NCBI RefSeq assembly: GCF_011455495.1
Contig: NZ_CP015029.1
Location: 372,001-436,000 of the forward strand
Direction: 5' to 3'
Origin: Frederiksenia canicola
Lineage (GTDB): Bacteria > Pseudomonadota > Gammaproteobacteria > Enterobacterales > Pasteurellaceae
DNA: 64,000 nucleotides
In this document: positions 17,668-25,289 of the stretch, piece by piece
Numbering within the stretch: the stretch's first letter is position 1
How the letters are laid out: every line of letters starts with the position of its first letter
Program-made: the position numbers and the translations under genes
The notes under the pieces: model-generated
Databases searched by the model: none
Seen by the model: the letters and a program-made list of their open reading frames with translations, nothing else
What the model was told of the DNA's origin: nothing

Positions 17668-19334
17668 GCCAATGGCACACCTACGCAGAGCAAGTAAAAA
17701 GCGGTGAAATCATTGCTTGTAAACGCATCAAGCAAGCGGTTGATCGCTATTTTGCCGACCTTGCCAACCCTGATTACTATTTTGATGTGGAAACGGTAGC
17801 GAAGTTCGTCAAGTTTTCCGCACTTTGCCCCCACGTCAAAGGACACCTATATAAACAGCCGATTGAATTATCAGATTGGCAAATTTTCTTATTTGCGAAC
17901 ATTTTAGGCTTTAAATATCGTGATTCTGGCTTGCGAAAATATCGTTCTGCTTATGTTCAAGTGGCCCGAAAAAATGCTAAATCAACGGTGGCGGCTATCT
18001 TGGCGAACTGGTTCTTAGTGATGGAAAAAGGGCAACAAGATATTTACACCGCAGCAGTAAGCCGAGACCAAGCGAGAATTGTGTTTGATGATGCCAAGAA
18101 AATGGCACTGCTTAGCAAGCCATTGAGTAAAAGGCTCACTATTCAACAGCATAAAATGCTCTATTCGCAAAAAAACAGCCTAATGCGACCGCTTGCAGCG
18201 AAATCTAGCACCATTGAAGGTACAAACCCGAGCCTTGCGATAGTCGATGAATATCACCTACACCCCGATAACAGTGTATACAGTGCGTTAGAGTTAGGAC
18301 AAGGGGCAAGACCTGAAGGGCTTTTATTTGCGATCACCACTGCAGGTAGTAACACCATTTCAGCTTGTAAGCAACATTATGACTATTGTTGCCAAATCCT
18401 AGACGGCACAGAAAAGAACGAGTCTATCTTCATTCTGATTTATGAACTCGATGATGAAAACGAAGTGGACGACCCGAAAAACTGGATCAAGGCAAACCCC
18501 AATATCGGCAAATCGATTCCCTACAAAGATTTTGAGAACACCATAGCGAAAGCTCGTGGCATTCCGTCCGAATGGGTGGAAATGCTCACCAAACGCTTTA
18601 ATGTGTGGTGCAATGGCTCTACCCCTTGGCTTGGCGAAGGCAACTGGAAAGCGTGCGAAAGAGCCTACTACGAAGACGATTTACGGGGCAAGGCGTGCTA
18701 TATGGGGCTGGACCTATCAAGCACCAATGACTTAACCAGTCTTTGCTACATTTTCCCAGTCGAACAGAACAAAGTGCGGCTAATTACCCGACACTACATT
18801 CCTGAATATCAACTGCAGAACGTGGCCAACAAAAATAGAGCAATGTATCGCAACTGGGAGCGTATGGGGTGGCTACGGATTACTAAGGGCGACTGTATCG
18901 ACTACGACCGCATTCGAGATGATATTTTCAAAGATGCCGAGAAGTACGAAATCAAAATGATTGGCTTTGATGTATGGAATGCCACACACCTACGCACACA
19001 ATTACAAGGCTATGGCTTAGATGTTGAACCATTCCCACAAACTTACCAACGCTACAGCCCAGTGGCAAAATCTGCGGAAGTGCTGATCAACCGTCAAATG
19101 ATAGAACACAACGGCGACCCGATATTATCCTGGGCGTTGTCAAATGTGGTGATGGAAAGTGATGCCAATGCCAATATCAAACCAAACAAGAAGAAATCAG
19201 CAAATAAGATTGACCCCACAATCGCTTTCTTAATGGCGTTGGGAACGTATCAATTAGAATATGGCGATTTAGCCTTTGAGATGTCGGCAGAACAGCAGAA
19301 AGCCTTGGCGGAGTTTAATGGATTGGATCTATAA
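17664..19334 (+). CDS. terL: Terminase large subunit
   Basis: This 556-residue protein is of the Terminase_1 family. The ATPase domain has a Walker A variant, ARKNAKST (about 101-108), and Walker B LAIVDEYH (about 191-198), followed by the coupling motif ITTAGSN. The RNase H-like nuclease domain has acidic residues in GLDLSSTNDLTSL and IGFDVWNATHL. It pumps DNA into the prohead through the portal and cuts it. It overlaps terS by 4 nt and is followed by a terminator, which ends the packaging operon. Confidence 0.95.
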   Translation: MSQWHTYAEQVKSGEIIACKRIKQAVDRYFADLANPDYYFDVETVAKFVKFSALCPHVKGHLYKQPIELSDWQIFLFANILGFKYRDSGLRKYRSAYVQVARKNAKSTVAAILANWFLVMEKGQQDIYTAAVSRDQARIVFDDAKKMALLSKPLSKRLTIQQHKMLYSQKNSLMRPLAAKSSTIEGTNPSLAIVDEYHLHPDNSVYSALELGQGARPEGLLFAITTAGSNTISACKQHYDYCCQILDGTEKNESIFILIYELDDENEVDDPKNWIKANPNIGKSIPYKDFENTIAKARGIPSEWVEMLTKRFNVWCNGSTPWLGEGNWKACERAYYEDDLRGKACYMGLDLSSTNDLTSLCYIFPVEQNKVRLITRHYIPEYQLQNVANKNRAMYRNWERMGWLRITKGDCIDYDRIRDDIFKDAEKYEIKMIGFDVWNATHLRTQLQGYGLDVEPFPQTYQRYSPVAKSAEVLINRQMIEHNGDPILSWALSNVVMESDANANIKPNKKKSANKIDPTIAFLMALGTYQLEYGDLAFEMSAEQQKALAEFNGLDL

Positions 19335-19335
19335 A

Positions 19336-19368
19336 AAAGCCCACACAAGAAATCTTGTATAGGCTTTT
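19336..19368 (+). terminator. Terminator after terL
   Basis: AAAAGCC...ACAAG-AAAT-CTTGT...GGCTTTT, a two-part stem starting just after the terL stop. The T-tract is short. Confidence 0.6.
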
Positions 19369-19410
19369 GGGGTACAAATCGACCTTTTATATTACCACAA
19401 GGAGCCTAAA

Positions 19411-19665
19411 ATGCAGTGCGAAATTGCGAAAAATAACCCCGTTTTAATGGATCTTGCTATTGAATACTATCTTGGCGGAAATAAAAAAACTTTCACTTTT
19501 ATGAGTTTATACGATGACTTTGAGCCATACCCTAAAAAAGAGCTAGTTCAATGCTTAAAAGCCCGAATAGAGAAAATAGAAGCCTTATTCTTCACTTTGC
19601 CAACAGTCGGCAATGAATTAGCCTTGAAAAAACTAAAAAAAGCCTACAAAATACTGGCTAAATAA
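19411..19665 (+). CDS. Hypothetical protein, 84 aa (element cargo)
   Basis: Not recognised. It is a small, probably helical, lysine-rich protein (QCEIAKNNPVLMDLAIEYYLGG...), with no signal peptide or membrane segment. RBS AAGGAGCC lies before the ATG. It stands between the packaging operon terminator and the membrane-protein gene, which starts 18 bp later, so it may be the first gene of the cargo unit. Confidence 0.6.
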   Translation: MQCEIAKNNPVLMDLAIEYYLGGNKKTFTFMSLYDDFEPYPKKELVQCLKARIEKIEALFFTLPTVGNELALKKLKKAYKILAK

Positions 19666-19683
19666 CCAAAGAGAAGAAAATAT

Positions 19684-20349
19684 ATGGATGAACTTAGCAT
19701 AAAAATCATTATGATTTTATTTCCTGGCATTATCACAACTATGCTACTAGATAAAATAACTGAACATAAGCCTTGGGACAATTTCAAATACTCAATTTTT
19801 ATTATTTTTTATGGTGTGATGTCCTATGCTATCCTTCAGCTATACTATATAGCTACTCTTTTCTATGAAGTTGGAAAAGTGGGTTTTGATATGAAGGATG
19901 TAAAAATCTTAAATGTATGGGATTTTAACAATAAAGAAATCAAAGAAATACCTTATCAAGAGATAATTAAGGCTGGTTTTGTCTCATTTTTATTAGGTTT
20001 ATTTATCTCCTATATTGATCATAAAGAGTATTTTTCATCCTTATTGCTGAAGCTAGGATTAACGAGCAAATATGGTAACTATTCAACTAATTACCAGTTA
20101 TTAAAATTAAAAAGGAATGATTGGATAGATGTTACCATATGGGATAAAGATTTATTTATTCGTGGTATAGTAGTATCTATAAATGAAACAGATGGTTTTT
20201 GTGAGCTGTGTATACATAATGCAGAGGTCTTTATAATTTCTGATAATGGTATGGATAGCATATACAAAGTAGATTATATTAGTCTATCTGAAAAACCTGA
20301 TAATTTACTCATATCAACAACTCAACAACCTACAAACGGAGGAAACTAA
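19684..20349 (+). CDS. Membrane protein, DUF6338-like
   Basis: The protein has 221 residues. Hydrophobic segments are at about 5-20, 36-58 and 97-112. A soluble C-terminal half follows, with an SH3-like beta pattern (DWIDVTIWDKDLFIRGIVVSI, FCELCIHNAEVFI, VDYISL). This order resembles DUF6338 proteins, whose function is unknown. It is clearly more AT-rich than the head genes. Its stop overlaps the next start (TAATG), so the two are probably co-translated. A defence or superinfection-exclusion role is possible but unproven. Confidence 0.6.
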   Translation: MDELSIKIIMILFPGIITTMLLDKITEHKPWDNFKYSIFIIFYGVMSYAILQLYYIATLFYEVGKVGFDMKDVKILNVWDFNNKEIKEIPYQEIIKAGFVSFLLGLFISYIDHKEYFSSLLLKLGLTSKYGNYSTNYQLLKLKRNDWIDVTIWDKDLFIRGIVVSINETDGFCELCIHNAEVFIISDNGMDSIYKVDYISLSEKPDNLLISTTQQPTNGGN

Positions 20350-20555
20350 TGACAGAAGAAGATAAAAAATCAAATCAGACCGATGGAGCTAATCCTTCTC
20401 TTGAAGGATATAGTATTTCAGATTATGAAACAAGAAGCCTAAATGTTGCTGCTTTAAACCGACAAATATCTGAAGGTTTTAATTTAAAAGTAGCTAATCA
20501 AGCACCACCACCAAGACCAACGACACAACCAGTTAGCCATAAACCGAAAAAATAA
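20349..20555 (+). CDS. Hypothetical protein, 68 aa, coupled to the DUF6338-like gene
   Basis: Not recognised. The N-terminal half is acidic and polar (MTEEDKKSNQTDGANPSLEG), and the C-terminus is proline-rich and basic (PPPRPTTQPVSHKPKK). It is likely intrinsically disordered. The ATG overlaps the upstream stop, with GGAGG 8 nt before it, so it works with the membrane protein if at all. Confidence 0.55.
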   Translation: MTEEDKKSNQTDGANPSLEGYSISDYETRSLNVAALNRQISEGFNLKVANQAPPPRPTTQPVSHKPKK

Positions 20556-20563
20556 CCAAATCA

Positions 20564-20616
20564 AACGCACCTAGGCTGATCCCCGAAAGCAAGAAACCTT
20601 ATCTTGTTGGTGCGTT
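20564..20616 (+). other. Long stem structure between cargo genes
   Basis: AACGCACC (20564-20571) pairs with GGTGCGTT (20609-20616), enclosing an inner CAAG/CTTG hairpin. It has no T-run, so it may be a weak terminator or an mRNA structure before the exonuclease gene. Confidence 0.35.
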
Positions 20617-20650
20617 CCTACCATAAGGGAAAATGCGAAAGGGGCATTTT

Positions 20651-21499
20651 ATGAAATACGTAATTGTTGATATTGAAACGGCAAACCCAAACATCACGAG
20701 CATTTGCCAAATTGCTATCGTCACCTACGAAAACGGGCAAATTACAGACCAATGGCACACCTTAATCAATCCTAAAACAGACTTTCACTATATGAACGTG
20801 GCAATCCACGGCATAGACGAAAGAACTGTAAGGAACGCACCGACACTTTCAGATGTAGCAGACACAATCAAAGCCAAATTTGCGGATAATCTTATTTGCT
20901 CTTATGGTGCATTTGATCGTAGCTCACTCACTCGAATTTTCCCTGAATTATCAAATCAATGGCTGGATATTGTGCGAGTAGTCCGCCGCTCTTGGAATCA
21001 AGAATTTGCGAAATATGGCTATGGATTAGCAAGTATGGCAAGTGCATTAAAGATTAAGCAGGCTAATCACCACGATGCGTTGGATGATGTGCTTGTTGCA
21101 GGGGAAATCTTACTAAAAGCCTTGGCGGATAGTCAGCAAGATTTAGATTTTTGGTTGCAGAGAGTAAAAAAACCGATTGATCTTGAAAATTACCAAAAAG
21201 CCCACGGTAAGTTAGAAGGCAACCCCGAAGGCGAATTACACGGTGAAACAATCGTATTTACGGGCGAATTGTCTATCCCAAGAGCCAAAGCGGCAGAATT
21301 GGCGGCTCAAGCAGGCTGTAATGTTGCAACAGGGGTAAGTAAAAAAGTAACGCTACTGGTGATTGGCGAACAGGATTTAACGAAACTCAATGGAAAAGAG
21401 CTTAGCAGCAAAGAAATCAAAGCAAGGGAACTAATAGAGAAAGGACACCCTATTCAACTGCTTTCAGAAGTGGATTTTTTGACTTTAATTAAAATCTAG
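20651..21499 (+). CDS. DnaQ-like 3'-5' exonuclease with C-terminal BRCT domain
   Basis: The protein has 282 residues from the ATG at 20651 (MKYVIVDIETANP), with GGGG before it. Exonuclease motifs: DIET (Exo I), FADNLICSYGAFDRS (Exo II region) and HHDALDD (Exo III, DEDDh type). The BRCT domain (about 195-280) starts LHGETIVFTGELSIPRAKAAELAAQAG, as in NAD-dependent ligase and polymerase III epsilon-like proteins. It is not the chromosomal proofreading subunit. It may act in element DNA repair or replication, or degrade foreign DNA. Confidence 0.85.
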   Translation: MKYVIVDIETANPNITSICQIAIVTYENGQITDQWHTLINPKTDFHYMNVAIHGIDERTVRNAPTLSDVADTIKAKFADNLICSYGAFDRSSLTRIFPELSNQWLDIVRVVRRSWNQEFAKYGYGLASMASALKIKQANHHDALDDVLVAGEILLKALADSQQDLDFWLQRVKKPIDLENYQKAHGKLEGNPEGELHGETIVFTGELSIPRAKAAELAAQAGCNVATGVSKKVTLLVIGEQDLTKLNGKELSSKEIKARELIEKGHPIQLLSEVDFLTLIKI

Positions 21500-21510
21500 G
21501 TGAAATATAA

Positions 21511-22506
21511 ATGTTAATTCCAAATAGAACATCCTATACATTGTCACAAGCATTAGATTACCTTAAAAAGCATCATAATTATGATTTGCTAGAAATTGCG
21601 GATTTAATTCATTTTGCGAGAAATGGATTATTAAAAACGGTAATCAGAATGGAGTGCAGCAATCAAGCAATATATAGCATTGGCGGAATAGAATGTAACA
21701 TCAAAATAATCTCATTTTGGGAAAGTCACACTGTTCTTTATAAAAACAATCACTTGGAAGTGATAAAATATACTGATGCTTTAATTTCAGATAGATACCA
21801 ATTTAATAGCCGTTACTTATATCTTTCTGGAAGCCTAGATACAGTTGATCGGTTTGGAGATAGAAAAACGATTGACTTTATACATCATCAAAATGACTTC
21901 ATTGAATTAGAACTAAGGCATTTATATATGCTATCTATTCAAGGTTACTTTGATTTACCCAAAGAAGCGTTTTATGGGAATGAACATTCTATTACTAGCC
22001 AAAAAAGAATAAAAGTCCCTAAATCATTTCCTATTCAATCAGTAAAGAGAGATGAAAATGATATTTTGGTAACGATGTCTTTTGAAATAAATTTTAATCT
22101 TGTTGATGTTGCATTAAGAAATGATGACACCTTTGAACTATCCTTAGATCAGATAGAAATTTTACACGATGACTTGATTAGGTTTATTCAACTAAACGAA
22201 AATAATGATGTTCATAAAATAAAAGAATATCAAGATAAAATCGAACAGTTAGAAAAACAGGTTGCTCAACTTCACCAACAATTAGAAAGCCAAAATCAAG
22301 TGATATTACTCAACGAATTTATGGAAAATGATCGCTTGGCTTTAGCCATTCAAACCCGTAAAACGTACTGGCAAGCCTATGATGAAGCCTTGAATAACGC
22401 CCCAAAATCTACGGCTATTGTTGCTGATTTACAGCAAAAATATAACCTTTCCCAAAAACAAGCCCAAGCAATAGAAATTATTGCTTGCCCACTTAATCGT
22501 AACTAA
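21511..22506 (+). CDS. Hypothetical protein, 331 aa, coiled coil
   Basis: Not recognised. The N-terminus (YTLSQALDYLKKHHNYDLLEIADLIHFARNG) looks helical and could be DNA- or protein-binding. A coiled coil lies at about 235-270 (KEYQDKIEQLEKQVAQLHQQLESQ), and the C-terminus (about 275-331) is compact. It starts 11 bp after the exonuclease stop with RBS AGGTG, so the two form a unit. The N-terminal two-thirds is AT-rich, unlike the head genes, which suggests separate acquisition. Confidence 0.6.
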   Translation: MLIPNRTSYTLSQALDYLKKHHNYDLLEIADLIHFARNGLLKTVIRMECSNQAIYSIGGIECNIKIISFWESHTVLYKNNHLEVIKYTDALISDRYQFNSRYLYLSGSLDTVDRFGDRKTIDFIHHQNDFIELELRHLYMLSIQGYFDLPKEAFYGNEHSITSQKRIKVPKSFPIQSVKRDENDILVTMSFEINFNLVDVALRNDDTFELSLDQIEILHDDLIRFIQLNENNDVHKIKEYQDKIEQLEKQVAQLHQQLESQNQVILLNEFMENDRLALAIQTRKTYWQAYDEALNNAPKSTAIVADLQQKYNLSQKQAQAIEIIACPLNRN

Positions 22507-22530
22507 TTGATTTTATTACTATGATAGTAA

Positions 22531-22559
22531 GGGGTAATAGCGAAAGTTGCTATTACCCC
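22531..22559. other. Perfect 11-bp hairpin upstream of alpA
   Basis: GGGGTAATAGC-GAAAGTT-GCTATTACCCC with no T-run, preceded by TTACTA-TGA-TAGTAA (22516-22530). It is either a terminator without a U-tract or an operator/attenuator for the alpA operon. Confidence 0.5.
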
Positions 22560-22652
22560 CTTGCTATAAGCCTATCCTAATTCGTTCTAATACTCTCGCA
22601 ACGTTGCTTAACCAATCACTTCACAACACAGCTTAACGGGAGAAAAGAAAGA

Positions 22653-22874
22653 ATGACCCAACCAATCAAACAAACCCAACCACCAGTACAAGCCGTTTGG
22701 GGCAACACCGAAGACGTAATGCGAATGGTCGGCTTTAAACGCACCAAGCTCAACGCACTGCGCAAAGAAGATCACACCTTTCCAAAGCCGATAGTGCTTT
22801 CTCAAAATCATATCCGCTGGAACTTGGACGAAATCCGCCAATGGATTGCCGCCAAAGAAGCCGCACGGGGGTAA
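22653..22874 (+). CDS. alpA: AlpA-family regulator
   Basis: This 73-residue protein has a winged helix of the MerR/AlpA type: VMRMVGFKRTKLNALRKEDHTFPKPIVLSQNHIRWNLDEIRQWIAAKEA. AlpA proteins activate excision or satellite operons in P4-like elements and are the master activator in several Gram-negative PICIs. Its stop overlaps the next start (TAATG), so it opens the replication operon. RBS AACGGGAGAAAAG precedes the ATG. Confidence 0.9.
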   Translation: MTQPIKQTQPPVQAVWGNTEDVMRMVGFKRTKLNALRKEDHTFPKPIVLSQNHIRWNLDEIRQWIAAKEAARG

Positions 22875-23221
22875 TGATGGCAAATCGACTACTTACCGTT
22901 ACGCGCGCCTTAATTTCTAACGTTCATTTAGGGATTAGCGAGAAAGAAGCCTATTTTGAAGTTCACTTCTTGAACGCTCGCAACGAAGTGAGCCGCTTAG
23001 AAAATTTGCTCTCGATCAAACTCAAACGTATTAAGGAAGAAAGCCCCGCGGGGCGGCTTTACACGCGCTACACCGTGGCAGATGCAGCACAGGTGCGCAA
23101 AATTGCCAATTTCCACAACGGCAAACTACAAGCGAACAAACACCGTAAAGATTATGCCGATATTGAGCCAATCACCAAAGAGCAGATTGAGCGAGCTATC
23201 GAGCTTTTAGGGCAAAAATGA
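22874..23221 (+). CDS. Hypothetical protein, 115 aa, in the alpA operon
   Basis: Not recognised with certainty. The start MMANRLLTVTRALISNVHLGISEKEAYFEVHFLNARNEVSRLENLL suggests helices; ADAAQVRKIANFHNGKLQANKHRKDYADIEPI follows. It is small and basic and may bind nucleic acid. The ATG at 22874 overlaps the alpA stop; an upstream in-frame start inside alpA is rejected. Its stop overlaps the next start. Confidence 0.6.
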   Translation: MMANRLLTVTRALISNVHLGISEKEAYFEVHFLNARNEVSRLENLLSIKLKRIKEESPAGRLYTRYTVADAAQVRKIANFHNGKLQANKHRKDYADIEPITKEQIERAIELLGQK

Positions 23222-23415
23222 ACATCTTCAAATTCATCACAAAATTCACACTAGGGGGACAAATGAGCGAACAAGGTGCAGATGCGGCGGGAATGGAGCT
23301 ATACAAAGGCTTTAAATTCTTACTAATCGCTTTGGGGATTAGTGGCGGGCTGGCATTGCTATTTTGGCGATTACCCGATTTAGCTCAATTCATTATCACA
23401 CTGAAAAACAGCTAA
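23218..23415 (+). CDS. Small single-pass membrane protein, 65 aa
   Basis: This 65-residue protein has one hydrophobic helix (FKFLLIALGISGGLALLFW). The first ATG overlaps the upstream stop; a second start at MSEQGADAAGM (23263), preceded by AGGGGG, would give a 50-residue form and may be the real one. Function is unknown. Lysis or exclusion roles are conceivable for such a peptide but not supported. Confidence 0.5.
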   Translation: MNIFKFITKFTLGGQMSEQGADAAGMELYKGFKFLLIALGISGGLALLFWRLPDLAQFIITLKNS

Positions 23416-23479
23416 CCGCAGGCAATAAAAACCCCAAGCCTTGCGACTTGGGGGAAATTTCACATTAGGAGTAAACCAT

Positions 23480-24172
23480 ATGTCGAAAAAAGAAATGCGC
23501 AAACATATTAGCAAATTTAATTCAAAAATCAATAACTATGAATTTTTTTCACTTCACAAATCCACCGAGCAGGGCTATATTGCCCCTGCTTTCGCAAAAT
23601 CGGAAGCCGAGCGTGGAAACTCGAATTATTTATCTGTGGCGAACAATAGCGCGCCTTGCGCTTTTTTTGTTCGTAGCTTACGCACACCCCAAGAACGCCT
23701 AGAGCTTCACGAAAGCCAAGAGCGTCATTCTATGGTGGGGCGTAATGGGCAACGTTCAATCGTTGGCTGTTTTCCACAGATGACAGTTTTCCACCCCGTT
23801 ACGCTCTACCGCCAAGCGTGGAAACTTGCGGTAGATAGTCAAAAATCTATCTGTGGAGTTACCCCAATGATCTACCTACTCAAATGCGTAAATCGTTACG
23901 CACACGCCTATCAAGAAAACATTGTTAAAGTCCAAGCCCCAAGTGCAGACGAAGCCCGCTGGCAGTTATCCGCCCAATATCGTTTACTTCACATCGTGGC
24001 ACAATTCCCCGACCGCTTGAGCGACTACGCCGAGCAGAAATTCGCAAAACTTTCGCAGAATCTGACCGCTTGTAATGCCAAACCCCGCCCAACTTTGGGC
24101 AAGGTATGCGGCACCGCCGTACACCCTACAAATACAATCTCTTTCCAAGTACAAGGGGGGATTTATGCGTAA
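23480..24172 (+). CDS. Icd-like / Ash-family host-interaction protein
   Basis: The protein has 230 residues from the ATG at 23480, preceded by TTAGGAG. The middle has the Ash-like block AKSEAERGNSNYLSVAN...APCAFFVRSLRTPQERLELHESQERHSMVGRNG. The C-terminus has the pattern seen in 'host cell division inhibitor Icd-like' proteins: MIYLLKCVNRYAH...IVKVQAPSADEARWQLSAQYRLLHIVAQFPDRL. Such genes mark P4-like satellites. It may inhibit host division or act through internal RNA signals, as ash/icd regions do in P4. A USS copy lies inside near 24060-24074. Confidence 0.7.
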   Translation: MSKKEMRKHISKFNSKINNYEFFSLHKSTEQGYIAPAFAKSEAERGNSNYLSVANNSAPCAFFVRSLRTPQERLELHESQERHSMVGRNGQRSIVGCFPQMTVFHPVTLYRQAWKLAVDSQKSICGVTPMIYLLKCVNRYAHAYQENIVKVQAPSADEARWQLSAQYRLLHIVAQFPDRLSDYAEQKFAKLSQNLTACNAKPRPTLGKVCGTAVHPTNTISFQVQGGIYA

Positions 24173-24404
24173 AGATTTACCCCTTCAATTTGACCTTTTA
24201 AAAAACGCTGTAGAGCGATTAAATCAGCCTATTGTAATGCTCAATGTACTGCATAACCGCACCGCCCTAGACGATTTAGACACGTGCGAGCTTGAACAGA
24301 TGCTAAAAGGCATTGAAAGCCTATTACAAAGACAAGCGAATGATATTCAAGGACGCATTGATTTTATTTTAGAAAAAGGGGGCGACAATGAGCAAAACAA
24401 ATAA
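24165..24404 (+). CDS. Hypothetical protein, 79 aa
   Basis: Not recognised. It is predicted all-helical (LQFDLLKNAVERLNQPIVMLNVLHNR...). The ATG at 24165 follows AAGGGGGG and overlaps the Icd-like stop by 8 nt; the earlier start at 24075 has no RBS. It belongs to a chain of four overlapping small genes before the helicase. Confidence 0.55.
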   Translation: MRKDLPLQFDLLKNAVERLNQPIVMLNVLHNRTALDDLDTCELEQMLKGIESLLQRQANDIQGRIDFILEKGGDNEQNK

Positions 24405-24594
24405 TCCATACTTTTTAGATGAACAGGCTCAACAATGTTTAAAAGATGGCATTGATTCCCTATGGCAAGCTCACGCTCTAATCGGATTTATTCAACAATC
24501 GCTTACAGCTGATGAAATGGCAGACCATTACACCGCATTAAATGGTGTGTTGGCATTGATAAACAAAGGCTTAGACGACTTGGCGGAGGTGTAG
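24388..24594 (+). CDS. Hypothetical protein, 68 aa
   Basis: Not recognised. It is an acidic helical protein (EQAQQCLKDGIDSLWQAHALIGFIQQSLTADEMADHYTALNGVLALI), a layout resembling small antitoxin- or regulator-like satellite proteins, without a firm match. GGGGG precedes the ATG. It overlaps the previous gene. Confidence 0.5.
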   Translation: MSKTNNPYFLDEQAQQCLKDGIDSLWQAHALIGFIQQSLTADEMADHYTALNGVLALINKGLDDLAEV

Positions 24595-24595
24595 G

Positions 24596-24865
24596 ATGAC
24601 TAACTCAATGCAACACATCAAAATTCAACCGAGCTTACTCGACCAAATGGAAATTGCTAACAATCGCATTTTGGCACAGGCAACCTTTATCAATGATGAA
24701 CCAACCCAATACACAGGCGAAACCTTACGGCACGCTATCCGAGTGATTAACTGGCATTGTGACGAACAGGCAAACCTAATCGACACCTTGCGGGGGCATA
24801 TCAAACGCATTAACAAGCTGATTGATGATGCGGACAACGTATTACAAGGGGGTAACAATGACTAA
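24596..24865 (+). CDS. Hypothetical protein, 89 aa
   Basis: Not recognised. It is a helical protein (LLDQMEIANNRILAQATFI, LRHAIRVINWHCDEQANLIDTLRGHIKRINKLIDD), possibly coiled coil. It starts 1 bp after the previous stop with GGAGG upstream and overlaps the next gene. Confidence 0.5.
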   Translation: MTNSMQHIKIQPSLLDQMEIANNRILAQATFINDEPTQYTGETLRHAIRVINWHCDEQANLIDTLRGHIKRINKLIDDADNVLQGGNND

Positions 24866-25289
24866 CGAAAACAATAAAATCGACTGGAGTAACTTCAACG
24901 AAACGGAACAGCAAGCCATTGCGATTCATTATGATAATGTTGCCAACGGTACAAATAACCCAACATTTCCTTATTCTGCTGCAGTATTTGAAGAATTGGC
25001 GGAAAACTTGGCAAGCATTGCTCTAATAAAACCAAATGCTGCGCTTAGAATGGTGGATGAACTACAAGTAATCAATGATGTGCTACTCAAACAAATGCCA
25101 ATACCACCAACAAAAGACGAAGCCGAATTAGCGACAATGTTCACTAACGAAGAAATTCAGCAAAATTTGTTAGGTTGCACTGCAAGCTTTTTCTTAGTGA
25201 ATCAGTTTTCTAACATCATCAATCACATTCTATTCGCACTGGAAGCAGAAGCGACAGCAACAGGGGGCGAGAATGGCACAAAACATTAA
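24858..25289 (+). CDS. Hypothetical protein, 143 aa
   Basis: Not recognised. It is an acidic helical protein (MTNENNKIDWSNFNETEQQAIAIHYD...). The ATG at 24858 follows AAGGGGG and overlaps the previous stop; the ORF start at 24822 lies inside the previous gene and is rejected. Its 3' end overlaps the helicase start by 17 nt. Confidence 0.5.
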   Translation: MTNENNKIDWSNFNETEQQAIAIHYDNVANGTNNPTFPYSAAVFEELAENLASIALIKPNAALRMVDELQVINDVLLKQMPIPPTKDEAELATMFTNEEIQQNLLGCTASFFLVNQFSNIINHILFALEAEATATGGENGTKH

